NCBI GenBank assembly: GCA_903851035.1
Contig: CAINND010000054.1
Coordinates: forward strand, 1-41,451
Length of the DNA: 41,451 bases
Reading direction: 5' to 3'
DNA from: an uncultured Acidobacteriota bacterium
GTDB lineage: Bacteria > Acidobacteriota > Terriglobia > Terriglobales > Acidobacteriaceae
Shown here: positions 34,547 through 41,451 of the stretch, piece by piece
Numbering within the stretch: the first letter of the stretch is position 1
Layout: each line of letters starts with the position of its first letter
Program-made: the position numbers and the translations under genes
The notes under the pieces: model-generated
Told to the model about the DNA's origin: nothing
Databases searched by the model: none
The model's input: only the letters and a program-made list of their open reading frames with translations

Positions 34547-35236
34547 ATGCATCGTATTACGGCGGGACAAGAATCGTGGAAATGGAGCCTCCGGCAACGG
34601 TACACGCTGGGGATGGAGCAGCGCTGGAGCCTACGGCTGGAAAAGGCCGCCAAGCGCGGCTTTGATGTTGTCTTCTCCCTGCTCGCGCTGGTCTTTATCT
34701 TTCCCGCACTGGCACTGATTGCCATTCTCGTCAAACTGGATTCGCCGGGGCCGGTGCTATACGTCAGCGACCGCATTGGCAAAGACGGCAAGCGCTTCCG
34801 CTTCCTCAAATTCCGCACCATGGTGGAAGACGCCGAACAACTGCGCAACCAGTTGCTGCACCTGAATGAGCGCGATAGCCATCATCTTTTCAAGATCAGC
34901 AAGGACCCCAGGGTTACGCGGCTGGGACGGCTGCTGCGGCGCTACAGCCTGGATGAGCTGCCCCAGTTCTTCAGCGTGCTGACCGGGCAGATGAGCGTGG
35001 TGGGACCGCGTCCGTGCCTGGCCAGCGAATACGCGCGCTACACCAAGGAGCAGCGGCGGCGTGTGGAGGCCGTGCCGGGCATCACCGGGCTGTGGCAGGT
35101 GGAGGCACGCAACGATCCTTCTCCGGAAGCCTACTTCGAGTGCGACCTCTACTACGTGGACCACTGGAGCCTTTGGCTGGATACGAAGATCCTGCTGAAG
35201 ACGGTCTTCGTGGTCTTTCAGGGCACTGGCAGCTAA
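34547..35236 (+). CDS. Undecaprenyl-phosphate sugar phosphotransferase (PglC/WcaJ-type)
   Basis: A 229-residue monotopic phosphoglycosyl transferase. It moves a sugar 1-phosphate from a nucleotide sugar to undecaprenyl phosphate, the first membrane step of exopolysaccharide or glycan assembly. One reentrant hydrophobic helix (about residues 40-62) precedes the catalytic part: KRFRFLKFRTM, SLDELPQFFSVLTGQMSVVGPRP with the Asp-Glu pair, and GITGLWQVEARND. It lacks the long N-terminal domain of WcaJ. The ATG at 34547 follows GAGGGA. No other polysaccharide genes flank it, so the glycan product is unknown. Confidence 0.92.
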   Translation: MHRITAGQESWKWSLRQRYTLGMEQRWSLRLEKAAKRGFDVVFSLLALVFIFPALALIAILVKLDSPGPVLYVSDRIGKDGKRFRFLKFRTMVEDAEQLRNQLLHLNERDSHHLFKISKDPRVTRLGRLLRRYSLDELPQFFSVLTGQMSVVGPRPCLASEYARYTKEQRRRVEAVPGITGLWQVEARNDPSPEAYFECDLYYVDHWSLWLDTKILLKTVFVVFQGTGS

Positions 35237-35261
35237 ACAAGCCATCAAGTGATCAACAAAG

Positions 35262-35289
35262 AACCGGGCCACGAGTCCGGTTTTGTTTT
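35262..35289 (+). terminator. Terminator of the sugar transferase gene
   Basis: AACCGGGC (35262-35269) pairs with GTCCGGTT (35275-35282) with one G-U wobble over CACGA, followed by a T-rich tract to 35289. Confidence 0.75.
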
Positions 35290-35413
35290 GCGCAGACCCC
35301 GGCATACAGCGAAAAATCTCCCATATGGGAGGCATAAGCAACAGCTTTGGTATGGACAGAGATGAGGTTATGCCTTAGCTTGCCACTATGACTGTGGCAT
35401 GGTTGGAGAACAT

Positions 35414-37387
35414 ATGAGAAAACGATTCTGCTGTCTGTTGGTTTTGATAATTCTATTCATTCCCACGCTTCTGGCTGGCCAGCAGTCCGTGCCCAAGAGC
35501 GCGCAGGAGTATTTTGCCGCTGCGGAAAATGCTATGGATGCCAAGCTATGGGTAGAGGCCGTACGGCAATATACGGAAGCCATTCGAATCAAACCAGATT
35601 ATGCTGCGGCCTATGCCAGGCGTGGCAACGCCAAAGTTGAATTGCTGCAACAAAAAGAAGCTCGTCAAGACTACGAGGCTGCTTTGTGGCTTGATTCCCA
35701 AAATGTAACAGCGCGAGTTGGGATAGCTGAAATTGAGGATTGGCAAGAGGATTATCAATCTTCATTGGCGGATATAAATGCCGCTTTAAAGATTGACCCG
35801 ACGTACTGGCGGGCATTGGCAGCAAGGGCGAGTGTCTATTGGAGCACGAAACATACGAAAGAATGTGTGGATGATGCGAATGTTGCCATTCAGTTGAATC
35901 CAAAATCAGACCGCGCGTTCAACATCCGTGGATTGTGCGAAAGCGATTTGAACAATCATGAAGCTGCGAAGCAGGATTTTAGTGAAGCGATCCGCCTGGA
36001 CCCGCTTAATCCTGACGCACACCATAACCTTGGCAGGGAATACCAGTTGGAAAGTAATTGGAGAGCCTCGATTGCCGAGAACTCCGAGGCGATAAGGCTT
36101 GCTCCAAATATCGCTAACTTTCGCGGTTCGCGCGGTGATGTGTACCAAATATTAGGGGAGTGGGACAAAGCTCTGGAAGATCTGAATGCTTGTCTGGCAC
36201 TCACTCCAGACGACACATTATTTCTGAATAAAAGGGCGGTAGTGCTCGAGAGGACAGGAAAATATGAAGATGCCCTGAAGGATTTAGATCATCTGATTGC
36301 TCTGACGCCAAATAATGTAACGGCGTACAACAATCGCGGCAATGTATTACATGCCCTGAAAAAATATGATCTGGCAATAGAAGATTTTAATCGGGCCATC
36401 CAGCTCAAGCCGGATTATGCACTTGCTTATTTCAACCGTGCAAAAGTAATCGACGCTAGCAAGAAGAACCCAGTGGAAGGTTGCCAAGCTGCCCTGCCGG
36501 ACTTCCAGCAATATTTGAAGATGTCCCCTGAGAACGATATGGCATATTTCGCCCTGGGGAGTTGCCATGTTTATTTAGGAATGTATAACGAAGCCGTTAA
36601 TGAAATGTCGGAGGCCATTCGGCGACAGCCTAATTATTCTCCGTATTTGTGGTCAAGGGCAGTGCTTTACGAGCTTATAAAAGAATATGATCGGGCTCTG
36701 CAGGATATCAATCGTGCCATCAGTATGACCCCTAACTCCAGTACTGCTTACTCCACACGCGGCGACTATTATTCCCGGCAGGACAATGTGGAGCTTGCAT
36801 TGGCGGATTACGACAAGGCTTTGCAATTGGACGGAACATTGTATGAAGCGAAAGTCAATAAAGCGCGATTGTTGATGCGTAAACACAAGCAGGATGAAGC
36901 CCGTGTCCTATTGGATCGCGCCATACGGGAGACTCCTAACCAGCCGATTGCTTATGAGTCTCGCTCCATGCTACTGGTCGATTTAGCGCAGTATGGCCCA
37001 GCGGAGGTGGATGCACGCAAGGCGCTGGAATTGGATAATGAGAATCCCCTGTATTGGAACCATCTTTGCTGGTGCCATGCTTTGATGGGGAAATTAGACG
37101 AGGCATTACAGGATTGCAACAAAAGTCTGGAGATGAATCCGGGTGACGGCAATACGCTGGACAGCCGCGCGTTGATTTATTTGAAGCTAGACAAATTGGA
37201 TGAGGCAATCGCCGACTACGATGCCGCGCTGAAGGCTGATCCCACGATAGCGGGCTCATTTTATGGGCGGGGGCTGGCGAAGAGGAAAAAGGGCGATGCC
37301 GCCGGGGCCGAGGCAGATATTGCCGCAGCATTGAAGCTGGATGCCAAGATCGAAGATAAATTCAAAAACTACGGAGTGAAGCAGTAG
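35414..37387 (+). CDS. Exported tetratricopeptide-repeat protein
   Basis: A 657-residue protein with a signal peptide (MRKRFCCLLVLIILFIPTLLAG). It is built almost wholly of about 17 consecutive 34-residue TPR units, each ending in the style AIRLDP or ALKIDP and starting with AYxxRG. One unit near residue 355 has an insertion (KKNPVEGCQAALPDF). TPR solenoids bind protein partners; no catalytic domain is present. The ATG at 35414 follows GGAG by six bases; the in-frame start at 35399 would spoil the signal peptide. Codon use is visibly more A/T-rich than in the flanking genes, which hints at separate ancestry. It ends three bases from the stop of the converging gene. Confidence 0.85.
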   Translation: MRKRFCCLLVLIILFIPTLLAGQQSVPKSAQEYFAAAENAMDAKLWVEAVRQYTEAIRIKPDYAAAYARRGNAKVELLQQKEARQDYEAALWLDSQNVTARVGIAEIEDWQEDYQSSLADINAALKIDPTYWRALAARASVYWSTKHTKECVDDANVAIQLNPKSDRAFNIRGLCESDLNNHEAAKQDFSEAIRLDPLNPDAHHNLGREYQLESNWRASIAENSEAIRLAPNIANFRGSRGDVYQILGEWDKALEDLNACLALTPDDTLFLNKRAVVLERTGKYEDALKDLDHLIALTPNNVTAYNNRGNVLHALKKYDLAIEDFNRAIQLKPDYALAYFNRAKVIDASKKNPVEGCQAALPDFQQYLKMSPENDMAYFALGSCHVYLGMYNEAVNEMSEAIRRQPNYSPYLWSRAVLYELIKEYDRALQDINRAISMTPNSSTAYSTRGDYYSRQDNVELALADYDKALQLDGTLYEAKVNKARLLMRKHKQDEARVLLDRAIRETPNQPIAYESRSMLLVDLAQYGPAEVDARKALELDNENPLYWNHLCWCHALMGKLDEALQDCNKSLEMNPGDGNTLDSRALIYLKLDKLDEAIADYDAALKADPTIAGSFYGRGLAKRKKGDAAGAEADIAAALKLDAKIEDKFKNYGVKQ

Positions 37388-37390
37388 GGC

Positions 37391-38380
37391 TTACTTTTCC
37401 CGGGCGACGACGAACTTGGGCAGCCAGAGCAGGGCGCGCTTGAAGTCGTTGTCGGGGAAGCCTTCGAGCTGCTGGATGGCCAACTCGGCGTAGTGCGTGG
37501 CCTGCTGGTTGGCGTGGGCGATGGAGCCGTAGCGGGCGAGGATGGCCAGGATGTCCTGATGGGTGACGCCGTTGAAGGCGCGCTGCTCAAGGATGGTTTG
37601 AATCTTGGCGCGCTCCTCTGGAGTGCAATGCTCCAGGGCGTGGATGACGGCCAGGGTGGCCTTGCCCTCGCGGAGATCGCTGGCGACGGGCTTGCCGAGC
37701 ACCTGCTCGCTGGCGGTGAGGTCGAGGACGTCATCGGTAATCTGGAAAGCCATGCCGACGGCGCGTCCGTACTCGCGCAGGCGTAGCTGCTGCTCCTCAG
37801 GGGCCTTGGCCAGCACGGCGCCAAGCTGCATACAGACGGCGAAGAGGCAGGCGGTTTTGCGGTAGATGAGGTCGAGGTGCGCGTCACGGTCGATGAGCGT
37901 GCCGAGCTTTTCCATCTGGAGCAGCTCGCCTTCCACCATCTGCTTGGTGAGGTCAATCAACAGGTCCAGGACGTGCAGGTTGCGCTCTTCCAGAGAAATC
38001 TGGAAGGCCTGCATGTAAAGCCAGTCGCCGGCGAGCACGCACTTGGGATTGCCCCAGATGGTGTTGGGCGAAGGACGTCCGCGGCGGACATCGGCTTCGT
38101 CAATAATGTCGTCGTGCACGAGCGTGGCAGTGTGGATGATTTCCACCACGGCGCCCAGGCGCACGGCACCCTTGCCTTGATAGTTGAAGAGCTTTGCCGC
38201 CAACAGCAGCAGCGCGGGACGCAGACGCTTGCCGCCACCCTGGCGCAGGTACTCGCCGATTTCCGTAATGGCATGGACCTGGCTGCGGGTGTAGCCGCCG
38301 AACTCCTGCTCAATGGCGGCGAGGTCGTCGCGGAGCAGGTCGAAGATTTCTTTACCGGTAGCGGCGGCCAGGCTGTTCAA
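37391..38380 (-). CDS. Long-chain polyprenyl diphosphate synthase
   Basis: A 329-residue trans-isoprenyl diphosphate synthase that extends farnesyl or geranylgeranyl diphosphate with isopentenyl diphosphate, probably to make the quinone side chain. The first Asp-rich motif is Asp90-Asp91-xx-Asp94 in LVHDDIIDEADVRRGR, and the second is Asp216-Asp217-xx-Asp220 in QITDDVLD. GGGKRLRP lies at 48-55. Ala85, five residues before the first motif, is small, which favours long products. The only possible start is TTG at 38380, because an in-frame stop lies just upstream; AAGGG is about ten bases before it. It follows yajQ by 21 bases. Confidence 0.92.
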   Translation of the reverse strand: MNSLAAATGKEIFDLLRDDLAAIEQEFGGYTRSQVHAITEIGEYLRQGGGKRLRPALLLLAAKLFNYQGKGAVRLGAVVEIIHTATLVHDDIIDEADVRRGRPSPNTIWGNPKCVLAGDWLYMQAFQISLEERNLHVLDLLIDLTKQMVEGELLQMEKLGTLIDRDAHLDLIYRKTACLFAVCMQLGAVLAKAPEEQQLRLREYGRAVGMAFQITDDVLDLTASEQVLGKPVASDLREGKATLAVIHALEHCTPEERAKIQTILEQRAFNGVTHQDILAILARYGSIAHANQQATHYAELAIQQLEGFPDNDFKRALLWLPKFVVAREK

Positions 38381-38401
38381 GTCGGTTGGACCCTTAGTGG
38401 A

Positions 38402-38902
38402 TTAATTATTGCGGTAATTGGTGAACTGGAGATCGAGGCCGAAGTCGTGCTTGCGCAGCAGGGCAATGACCTCCTGGAGCGAGTCGCGATCCTTGCCGGT
38501 GACGCGGACGATTTCCGCGTTGATGCTGGCCTGCACCTTGAGCTTGGAATCCTTGATGAGCTTGACGATTTCCTTCGCCTTCTCAATGGGGATGCCCTGC
38601 TGCATTTTGACCTTCTGGCGGACGGTGCTGCCGGCGGCGGGCTCGACCTTGCCGTACTCAAAGGCCTTGAGCGAGACGCCACGCTTGACCAGCTTGGACT
38701 GAAGAATGTCCGTGACGGCCTTGAGCTTGTAGTCGTCGGCGCTGGTGAGGGTGAGCTCGGCTTTGCCGTCGAACTCGACGTTGGAGTGCGACCCCTTGAG
38801 GTCGTAGCGTTGGGTGATCTCCTTGAGCGCCTGCTGAATGGCGTTCTGAACCTCGGGGATCTCGACGTTGCTGACGATATCGAAAGAATTTTCTGCGGCC
38901 AT
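38402..38902 (-). CDS. yajQ: YajQ-family nucleotide-binding protein
   Basis: A 166-residue protein of the YajQ/UPF0234 family, of two small alpha/beta domains. Members bind nucleic acids or nucleotides, and one in Xanthomonas binds cyclic di-GMP. It begins with ENSFDIVSNVEIPEVQNAI and has the typical QRYDLKGSHSNVEF. KVKMQQGIPIEKAKEIVKLIKDSKLKVQ is split around residue 110, and it ends in RKHDFGLDLQFTNYRNN. No ribosome-binding site is seen before the ATG. A possible -10 (TACACT, 38916-38911) eight bases away would make the message nearly leaderless. The gene lies upstream of the prenyl synthase in the same direction. Confidence 0.94.
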   Translation of the reverse strand: MAAENSFDIVSNVEIPEVQNAIQQALKEITQRYDLKGSHSNVEFDGKAELTLTSADDYKLKAVTDILQSKLVKRGVSLKAFEYGKVEPAAGSTVRQKVKMQQGIPIEKAKEIVKLIKDSKLKVQASINAEIVRVTGKDRDSLQEVIALLRKHDFGLDLQFTNYRNN

Positions 38903-38978
38903 TGTTTTCTAGTGTATGACAAAGCGGGAAATATCGCACTAGGAGGGTGGGCGGGAGGGTTCGGACGGACAAGGTCGG

Positions 38979-39956
38979 TTAAGGGGATTTTGCACCAGAG
39001 CAATTGAGATTGAATGCTATTGAGACACTAATCTCCTTCCCGATCGCACTATCCGGGAATTGCCAGTGTTTTACTGAGTTCTCCACGGCGAAGCGCAGAA
39101 TCGGGATGCCGCTCACAAACGCAATTTTGCCGGGCCTTCCGCCCTGTTCAACTGCCAAAGTCAGGGTGACCGTACCTTCGAGATGGGCAACCCGCGCTAT
39201 GGGAGGATAGTCAGGGGTGGCGTATGAATCAGGCATGACGGGATCAATCGAAAGAATTTGCACAGATGGCTTTGAAACGGGCTTTCGAGACGCGGCGAGA
39301 AGCTCAGACGGCTTGTGTGGGGCACCCAAGAAAAGCCTGTCATAGACCCCCGTGGCCAGGCCCGACAAATCAGTATCAGTTAGAGCAGGCGCAGGAGCTT
39401 CCGTGGACACCGGGAAGACTGGACGATCCATCACCCCAGGTCCGGCCGCAGCGTTCAATTTGCTAAGCACACGCATCGTCCAGGAAGTATTTTGCGGAGT
39501 GTCTGGCGCTTGATCGAACCAGTCCTGATCCAACACCTTCAGCGCAAGTACTCGGTCACTACCTGCACAACTGACCTGCATTGAAAGATTGGCCCCACTA
39601 AACACCAGGCCGCTCTTAGTTTTTCGCCGCATTTCCCGCTTTAATCGGCGCTCATCCACGTCGCATGGGTTCCTGTTCTCTAGCAGCGAGGACAAAGGCT
39701 CATTGAGTTGGGCTCGCACGCTCTCAACTTTTGCCGGTTGAAGACATTTATCTCCGGCTGGAGTGAGTGTGATTCTTTGGAGAGAAGTGACTCGATCATC
39801 GGCTTTCAAGATGTAAATCTCATAGAAATCAAATGGCGGGCCAAAGTCAAAAAATGTATGAGTTCCAATAATCGCCGTACTGGGGAAAACCGAGTTTTGC
39901 GCGAATGAGAAAAGAGATGCTGCGCAGATGATTGGAATCAGGATGAGGCTTCTCAT
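38979..39956 (-). CDS. Exported protein with C-terminal TonB domain
   Basis: A 325-residue protein. The signal peptide MRSLILIPIICAASLFSFAQ covers residues 1-20. The middle is a domain I do not recognise, with four cysteines (in DKCLQP, NPCDVDE, VSCAGS and NLNCSGA). The final 80 residues match a TonB C-terminal domain: DYPPIARVAHLEGTVTLTLAV, then GIPILRFAVENSVKHWQF. A true TonB keeps an uncleaved N-terminal anchor and a proline-rich spacer; both are absent, so this may be a free periplasmic or lipid-independent relative. The ATG at 39956 has GGAGG about ten bases upstream. It follows tatD by 55 bases. Confidence 0.78.
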   Translation of the reverse strand: MRSLILIPIICAASLFSFAQNSVFPSTAIIGTHTFFDFGPPFDFYEIYILKADDRVTSLQRITLTPAGDKCLQPAKVESVRAQLNEPLSSLLENRNPCDVDERRLKREMRRKTKSGLVFSGANLSMQVSCAGSDRVLALKVLDQDWFDQAPDTPQNTSWTMRVLSKLNAAAGPGVMDRPVFPVSTEAPAPALTDTDLSGLATGVYDRLFLGAPHKPSELLAASRKPVSKPSVQILSIDPVMPDSYATPDYPPIARVAHLEGTVTLTLAVEQGGRPGKIAFVSGIPILRFAVENSVKHWQFPDSAIGKEISVSIAFNLNCSGAKSP

Positions 39957-40011
39957 TCTCGATATCCTCCACTGACTTCTACGACATACATCGATCTTGA
40001 ACTGATCAAGT

Positions 40012-40836
40012 CTAAATTCCAAACAACCGCCGGAAGTTGGCTAAAGCTTGCGCTCCGGCTTCCTCCGGGGTGATGCCGCGGAGGTTGGCGAAGTAGCGCG
40101 TGGTGTCGGCGACGTAGGCGGGCTCGTTGCGCTGGCCGCGGTGCGGAGCCGGCGCCAGGTAGGGGCAATCGGTTTCCAGCAGGTAGCGGTCGAGCGGCAC
40201 CATGCGAGCCGCCTCCTGGATGTTGAGCGCCTTGGGGTAGGTGAGGTTGCCGGCAAAGCTGAGCAGGAAGCCGAGATCGAGCGAGGCGCGGGCCTGGGCG
40301 AGGTCACCGGTAAAGCAGTGCATGACGCCGCCGAGCCCGGTGGCGGCCCAGTCCTCGCGGAGGATGCGGAGGAGGTCGTCCCAGGCGTCGGTGGGGGTCT
40401 CGGTGTGGGGTAACGCTGCGCTGCCCGCCGCAGGCGCTGGGCGGCAGTGGATGAGGATGGGGAGTTTGGCCTGGGCGGCGACGGCGAGCTGGCGGCGGAA
40501 GACCTGCTGCTGCAGGTCGCGCGGAGAATGTTCGTACCAGTAGTCGAGACCGATCTCTCCGATGGCGATGAGCTTGGGATGGGCGGCGAGGCGGAGCAGC
40601 TCGGCGTAGTGGCGCTCCTCGACCAACTTGGCCTCGTGCGGGTGGACTCCGGCGGAGGCGTAGACCCAATCGTAACGCTCGGCAAAGGGCAGGGCACAGG
40701 CGAGGTCGTCGGGACCGTCTCCGTTGCCGATGGCAAGCAGAAGCTCGATGCCGGAGTCGTGGGCGCGGGCAATCATGGCATCGCGGTCTGCGGCGAACTG
40801 AGGGCCGTCGAGGTGAGCGTGGGAGTCGAGGAGCAT
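40012..40836 (-). CDS. tatD: TatD-family metal-dependent DNase
   Basis: A 274-residue TIM-barrel hydrolase of the amidohydrolase superfamily, acting as a 3'-5' exonuclease in DNA repair in studied members. Metal ligands are all visible: His6 and His8 in DSHAHLD, Glu94 in IGEIGLDYWY, His130 in LIHCR, His173 in VMHCFTG and Asp223 in LLETDCPYLAP. A short insertion rich in Pro and Ala (PAPAAGSAALPHTETPTDA) follows His130. The start codon lies six bases after a perfect TATAAT, so the message probably starts at the ATG itself. Often tatD sits beside metG, and here the metG end lies 420 bases upstream on the same strand. Confidence 0.95.
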   Translation of the reverse strand: MLLDSHAHLDGPQFAADRDAMIARAHDSGIELLLAIGNGDGPDDLACALPFAERYDWVYASAGVHPHEAKLVEERHYAELLRLAAHPKLIAIGEIGLDYWYEHSPRDLQQQVFRRQLAVAAQAKLPILIHCRPAPAAGSAALPHTETPTDAWDDLLRILREDWAATGLGGVMHCFTGDLAQARASLDLGFLLSFAGNLTYPKALNIQEAARMVPLDRYLLETDCPYLAPAPHRGQRNEPAYVADTTRYFANLRGITPEEAGAQALANFRRLFGI

Positions 40837-40842
40837 GGAGAG

Positions 40843-40873
40843 ATTATAAGGCGCAGGGGTTTCAAAGTTTCAA
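40843..40873 (-). promoter_or_regulatory. Promoter of tatD (leaderless)
   Basis: TATAAT at 40848-40843 is followed by six bases (CTCTCC) and the ATG. The -35 is TTGAAA (40873-40868) at 19 bases or TGAAAC at 18. Transcription is expected at or next to the A of the start codon. No Shine-Dalgarno sequence can fit. Confidence 0.6.
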
Positions 40874-40966
40874 AGGTTGCATGGTTTCAAGGACGGAGAG
40901 GTTTCGGAGGCGGAGGAGGTTTCGGAGGTTTCGGAAGTTAAGGGCAAGGGCAAAAGCAAAGGCAAC
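40857..40966. repeat. Low-complexity purine-rich repeats
   Basis: Short imperfect repeats follow one another: GGTTTCAAAGTTTCAAAGG, then GAGGTTTCGGAGG units, then GGCAAGGGCAAAAGCAAAGGCAA. No coding signal is convincing. They lead directly into hairpin copy 3 and belong to one repeat cluster. Confidence 0.6.
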
Positions 40967-41008
40967 TACCCCACTCAAGCCAAAAGAAGGCTTGAATGGG
41001 GCACCCGG
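40967..41008 (+). repeat. Dispersed hairpin repeat, copy 3 (subtype A)
   Basis: CCCCACTCAAGCC pairs with GGCTTGAATGGGG around AAAAGAA, again with a C/A mismatch at the sixth position, and the tail is GGCACCCGG. Flanks equal copy 1, while the inner stem is different yet still paired. Confidence 0.8.
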
Positions 41009-41054
41009 CTGTTGGTGACCTGGGACTGAGAGTTAAGCTGCCAGCGGTGCTGGG

Positions 41055-41078
41055 GTCCTTCGCTTCGCTCAGGATGAC
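41055..41078 (+). repeat. GTCCTTCGCTTCGCTCAGG element
   Basis: This short sequence (reverse complement GTCATCCTGAGCGAAGCGAA...) is a familiar intergenic repeat in several bacterial genomes, including Acidobacteria as I recall. It occurs once here, between hairpin copies 3 and 4. TCCT and AGGA, and GCGAAGCGAA-type arms, allow a small hairpin. Confidence 0.5.
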
Positions 41079-41091
41079 ACTAAAAACAAAT

Positions 41092-41145
41092 ACAAGAGCC
41101 AAAGCAAAAACAAGAGCTACAGCAAAAACAAGAGGTACAGCAAAT
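41092..41145 (+). repeat. Tandem 18-bp repeat, three units
   Basis: Units at 41092-41109, 41110-41127 and 41128-41145 follow the pattern ACAAGAG-(CCA/CTA/GTA)-(A/C)AGCAAAA with one to four differences. The last unit runs into hairpin copy 4. Confidence 0.8.
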
Positions 41146-41188
41146 ACCCCACCATCCGCCAACAGAGGGCGGAAGGGTAGGGCACCCG
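41145..41188 (+). repeat. Dispersed hairpin repeat, copy 4 (subtype B)
   Basis: Nearly identical to copy 2 (117-160): CCGCC-AACAGAG-GGCGG with outer ACCAT/AGGGT (one mismatch), CCC/GGG and the tail GGCACCCG. Confidence 0.8.
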
Positions 41189-41201
41189 ATGCATGAAAGT
41201 G

Positions 41202-41232
41202 AAAAGCCCCACGCTAGTCAGGCATGGGGCTT
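41202..41232 (-). terminator. Terminator of metG
   Basis: On the minus strand AAGCCCCATGC pairs with GCGTGGGGCTT (11 bp, one U-G wobble valid only on this strand) over CTGACTA, followed by TTTTC. It lies 23 bases after the metG stop. Confidence 0.85.
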
Positions 41233-41255
41233 GTTGATAGGGTGTGTGTGGCCGA

Positions 41256-41451
41256 CTACTTGAGTCTTGCGCCGTTGGGGACCGACTCCAGGAAGCTGGC
41301 GAGAGCGGGGGTGCCGTTATCGAAGCTGGCGGCGACGATCATGCCCTGGGACGTGAGGCCGCGCAGTTTACGCGGTTCCAGGTTGGCAACGATGACCACC
41401 TTGCGGCCTACCAGGCTTTCCGGCTTGTAAGCCAGTGCGATGCCGGCGACA
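41256..41451 (-). CDS. metG: Methionyl-tRNA synthetase, C-terminal tRNA-binding domain (partial)
   Basis: The last 64 or so residues of a gene that enters from beyond the window end. They form the end of an OB-fold tRNA-binding domain of the MetRS-C/Arc1p/CsaA type: [35 protein letters not shown], then ending NGARLK. In MetRS this domain gives the homodimer and binds tRNA. A stand-alone CsaA-like protein is not excluded because the catalytic part is outside. A strong terminator follows. Confidence 0.85.
   Translation of the reverse strand, partial: VAGIALAYKPESLVGRKVVIVANLEPRKLRGLTSQGMIVAASFDNGTPALASFLESVPNGARLK

Noticed and set aside
41092-41145. CRISPR array
   Set aside because: The 18-bp units are directly adjacent with no spacers, so this is a simple tandem repeat.

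Overview
The window reads as one contiguous chromosomal segment of a GC-rich bacterium. I see no phage, plasmid, transposase or CRISPR genes. The gene set suggests Acidobacteriota (Terriglobia/Acidobacteriaceae-like): a PadR regulator paired with a HAAS-type membrane protein, an NHL-repeat lipoprotein, a CstA transporter, a BstA/DinB-type protein, NDH-2, and dispersed CCCCAC...GGGGCACCCGG hairpins. This placement is inference from gene content and style; no rRNA is present to prove it.

Layout. 1-1360: tail of an upstream gene, two hairpin repeats, then a PadR regulator overlapping a membrane protein gene. 1584-3504: cstA behind an operator-like region. 3577-11384 (minus strand): ammonium transporter, KDPG-type aldolase and a compact czcCBA-like divalent-metal efflux operon with a long leader. 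11712-14952 (plus): histidine kinase, overlapping NarL-type response regulator, and a NagX/HGSNAT-like membrane acyltransferase. 15089-17048: a six-repeat NHL lipoprotein and a small beta-barrel protein ending in a very long hairpin. 17224-17334: initiator tRNA on the minus strand. 17764-20602: a degenerate-receiver/Fis regulator converging on feoAB. 20824-27205: a translationally coupled AddB-like/AddA-like nuclease-helicase pair. 27260-34128: TPR protein, MarC, GlpX, a frameshifted glutaryl-CoA-dehydrogenase-like gene, a BstA/DinB protein, a tiny zinc-ribbon gene behind a structured leader, and NDH-2. 34547-37387: sugar-phosphate transferase and an A+T-rich TPR gene. 37391-40836 (minus): tatD, TonB-domain protein, yajQ and a polyprenyl diphosphate synthase. 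40857-41232: a cluster of several repeat types. 41256-41451: C-terminus of methionyl-tRNA synthetase.

How the genes fit together. Most are housekeeping or envelope functions: metal homeostasis (czcCBA, feoAB), nitrogen and carbon uptake (amt, cstA), central metabolism (aldolase, GlpX), recombinational repair, respiration and isoprenoid chain synthesis. The notable material is mostly regulatory or structural. Several promoters sit so close to the start codon (padR, tatD, amt) or to the mature tRNA 5' end (tRNA-fMet) that little or no leader can exist. Palindromes overlie the amt and feoA promoters, and a tandem 14-bp repeat precedes cstA. The zinc-ribbon gene has a leader rich in stem-loops. 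The hairpin repeats change their stem sequence between copies while keeping it paired. I found no clearly new multi-gene system. The structured zinc-ribbon leader and the covarying repeat family are the best candidates for undescribed elements.
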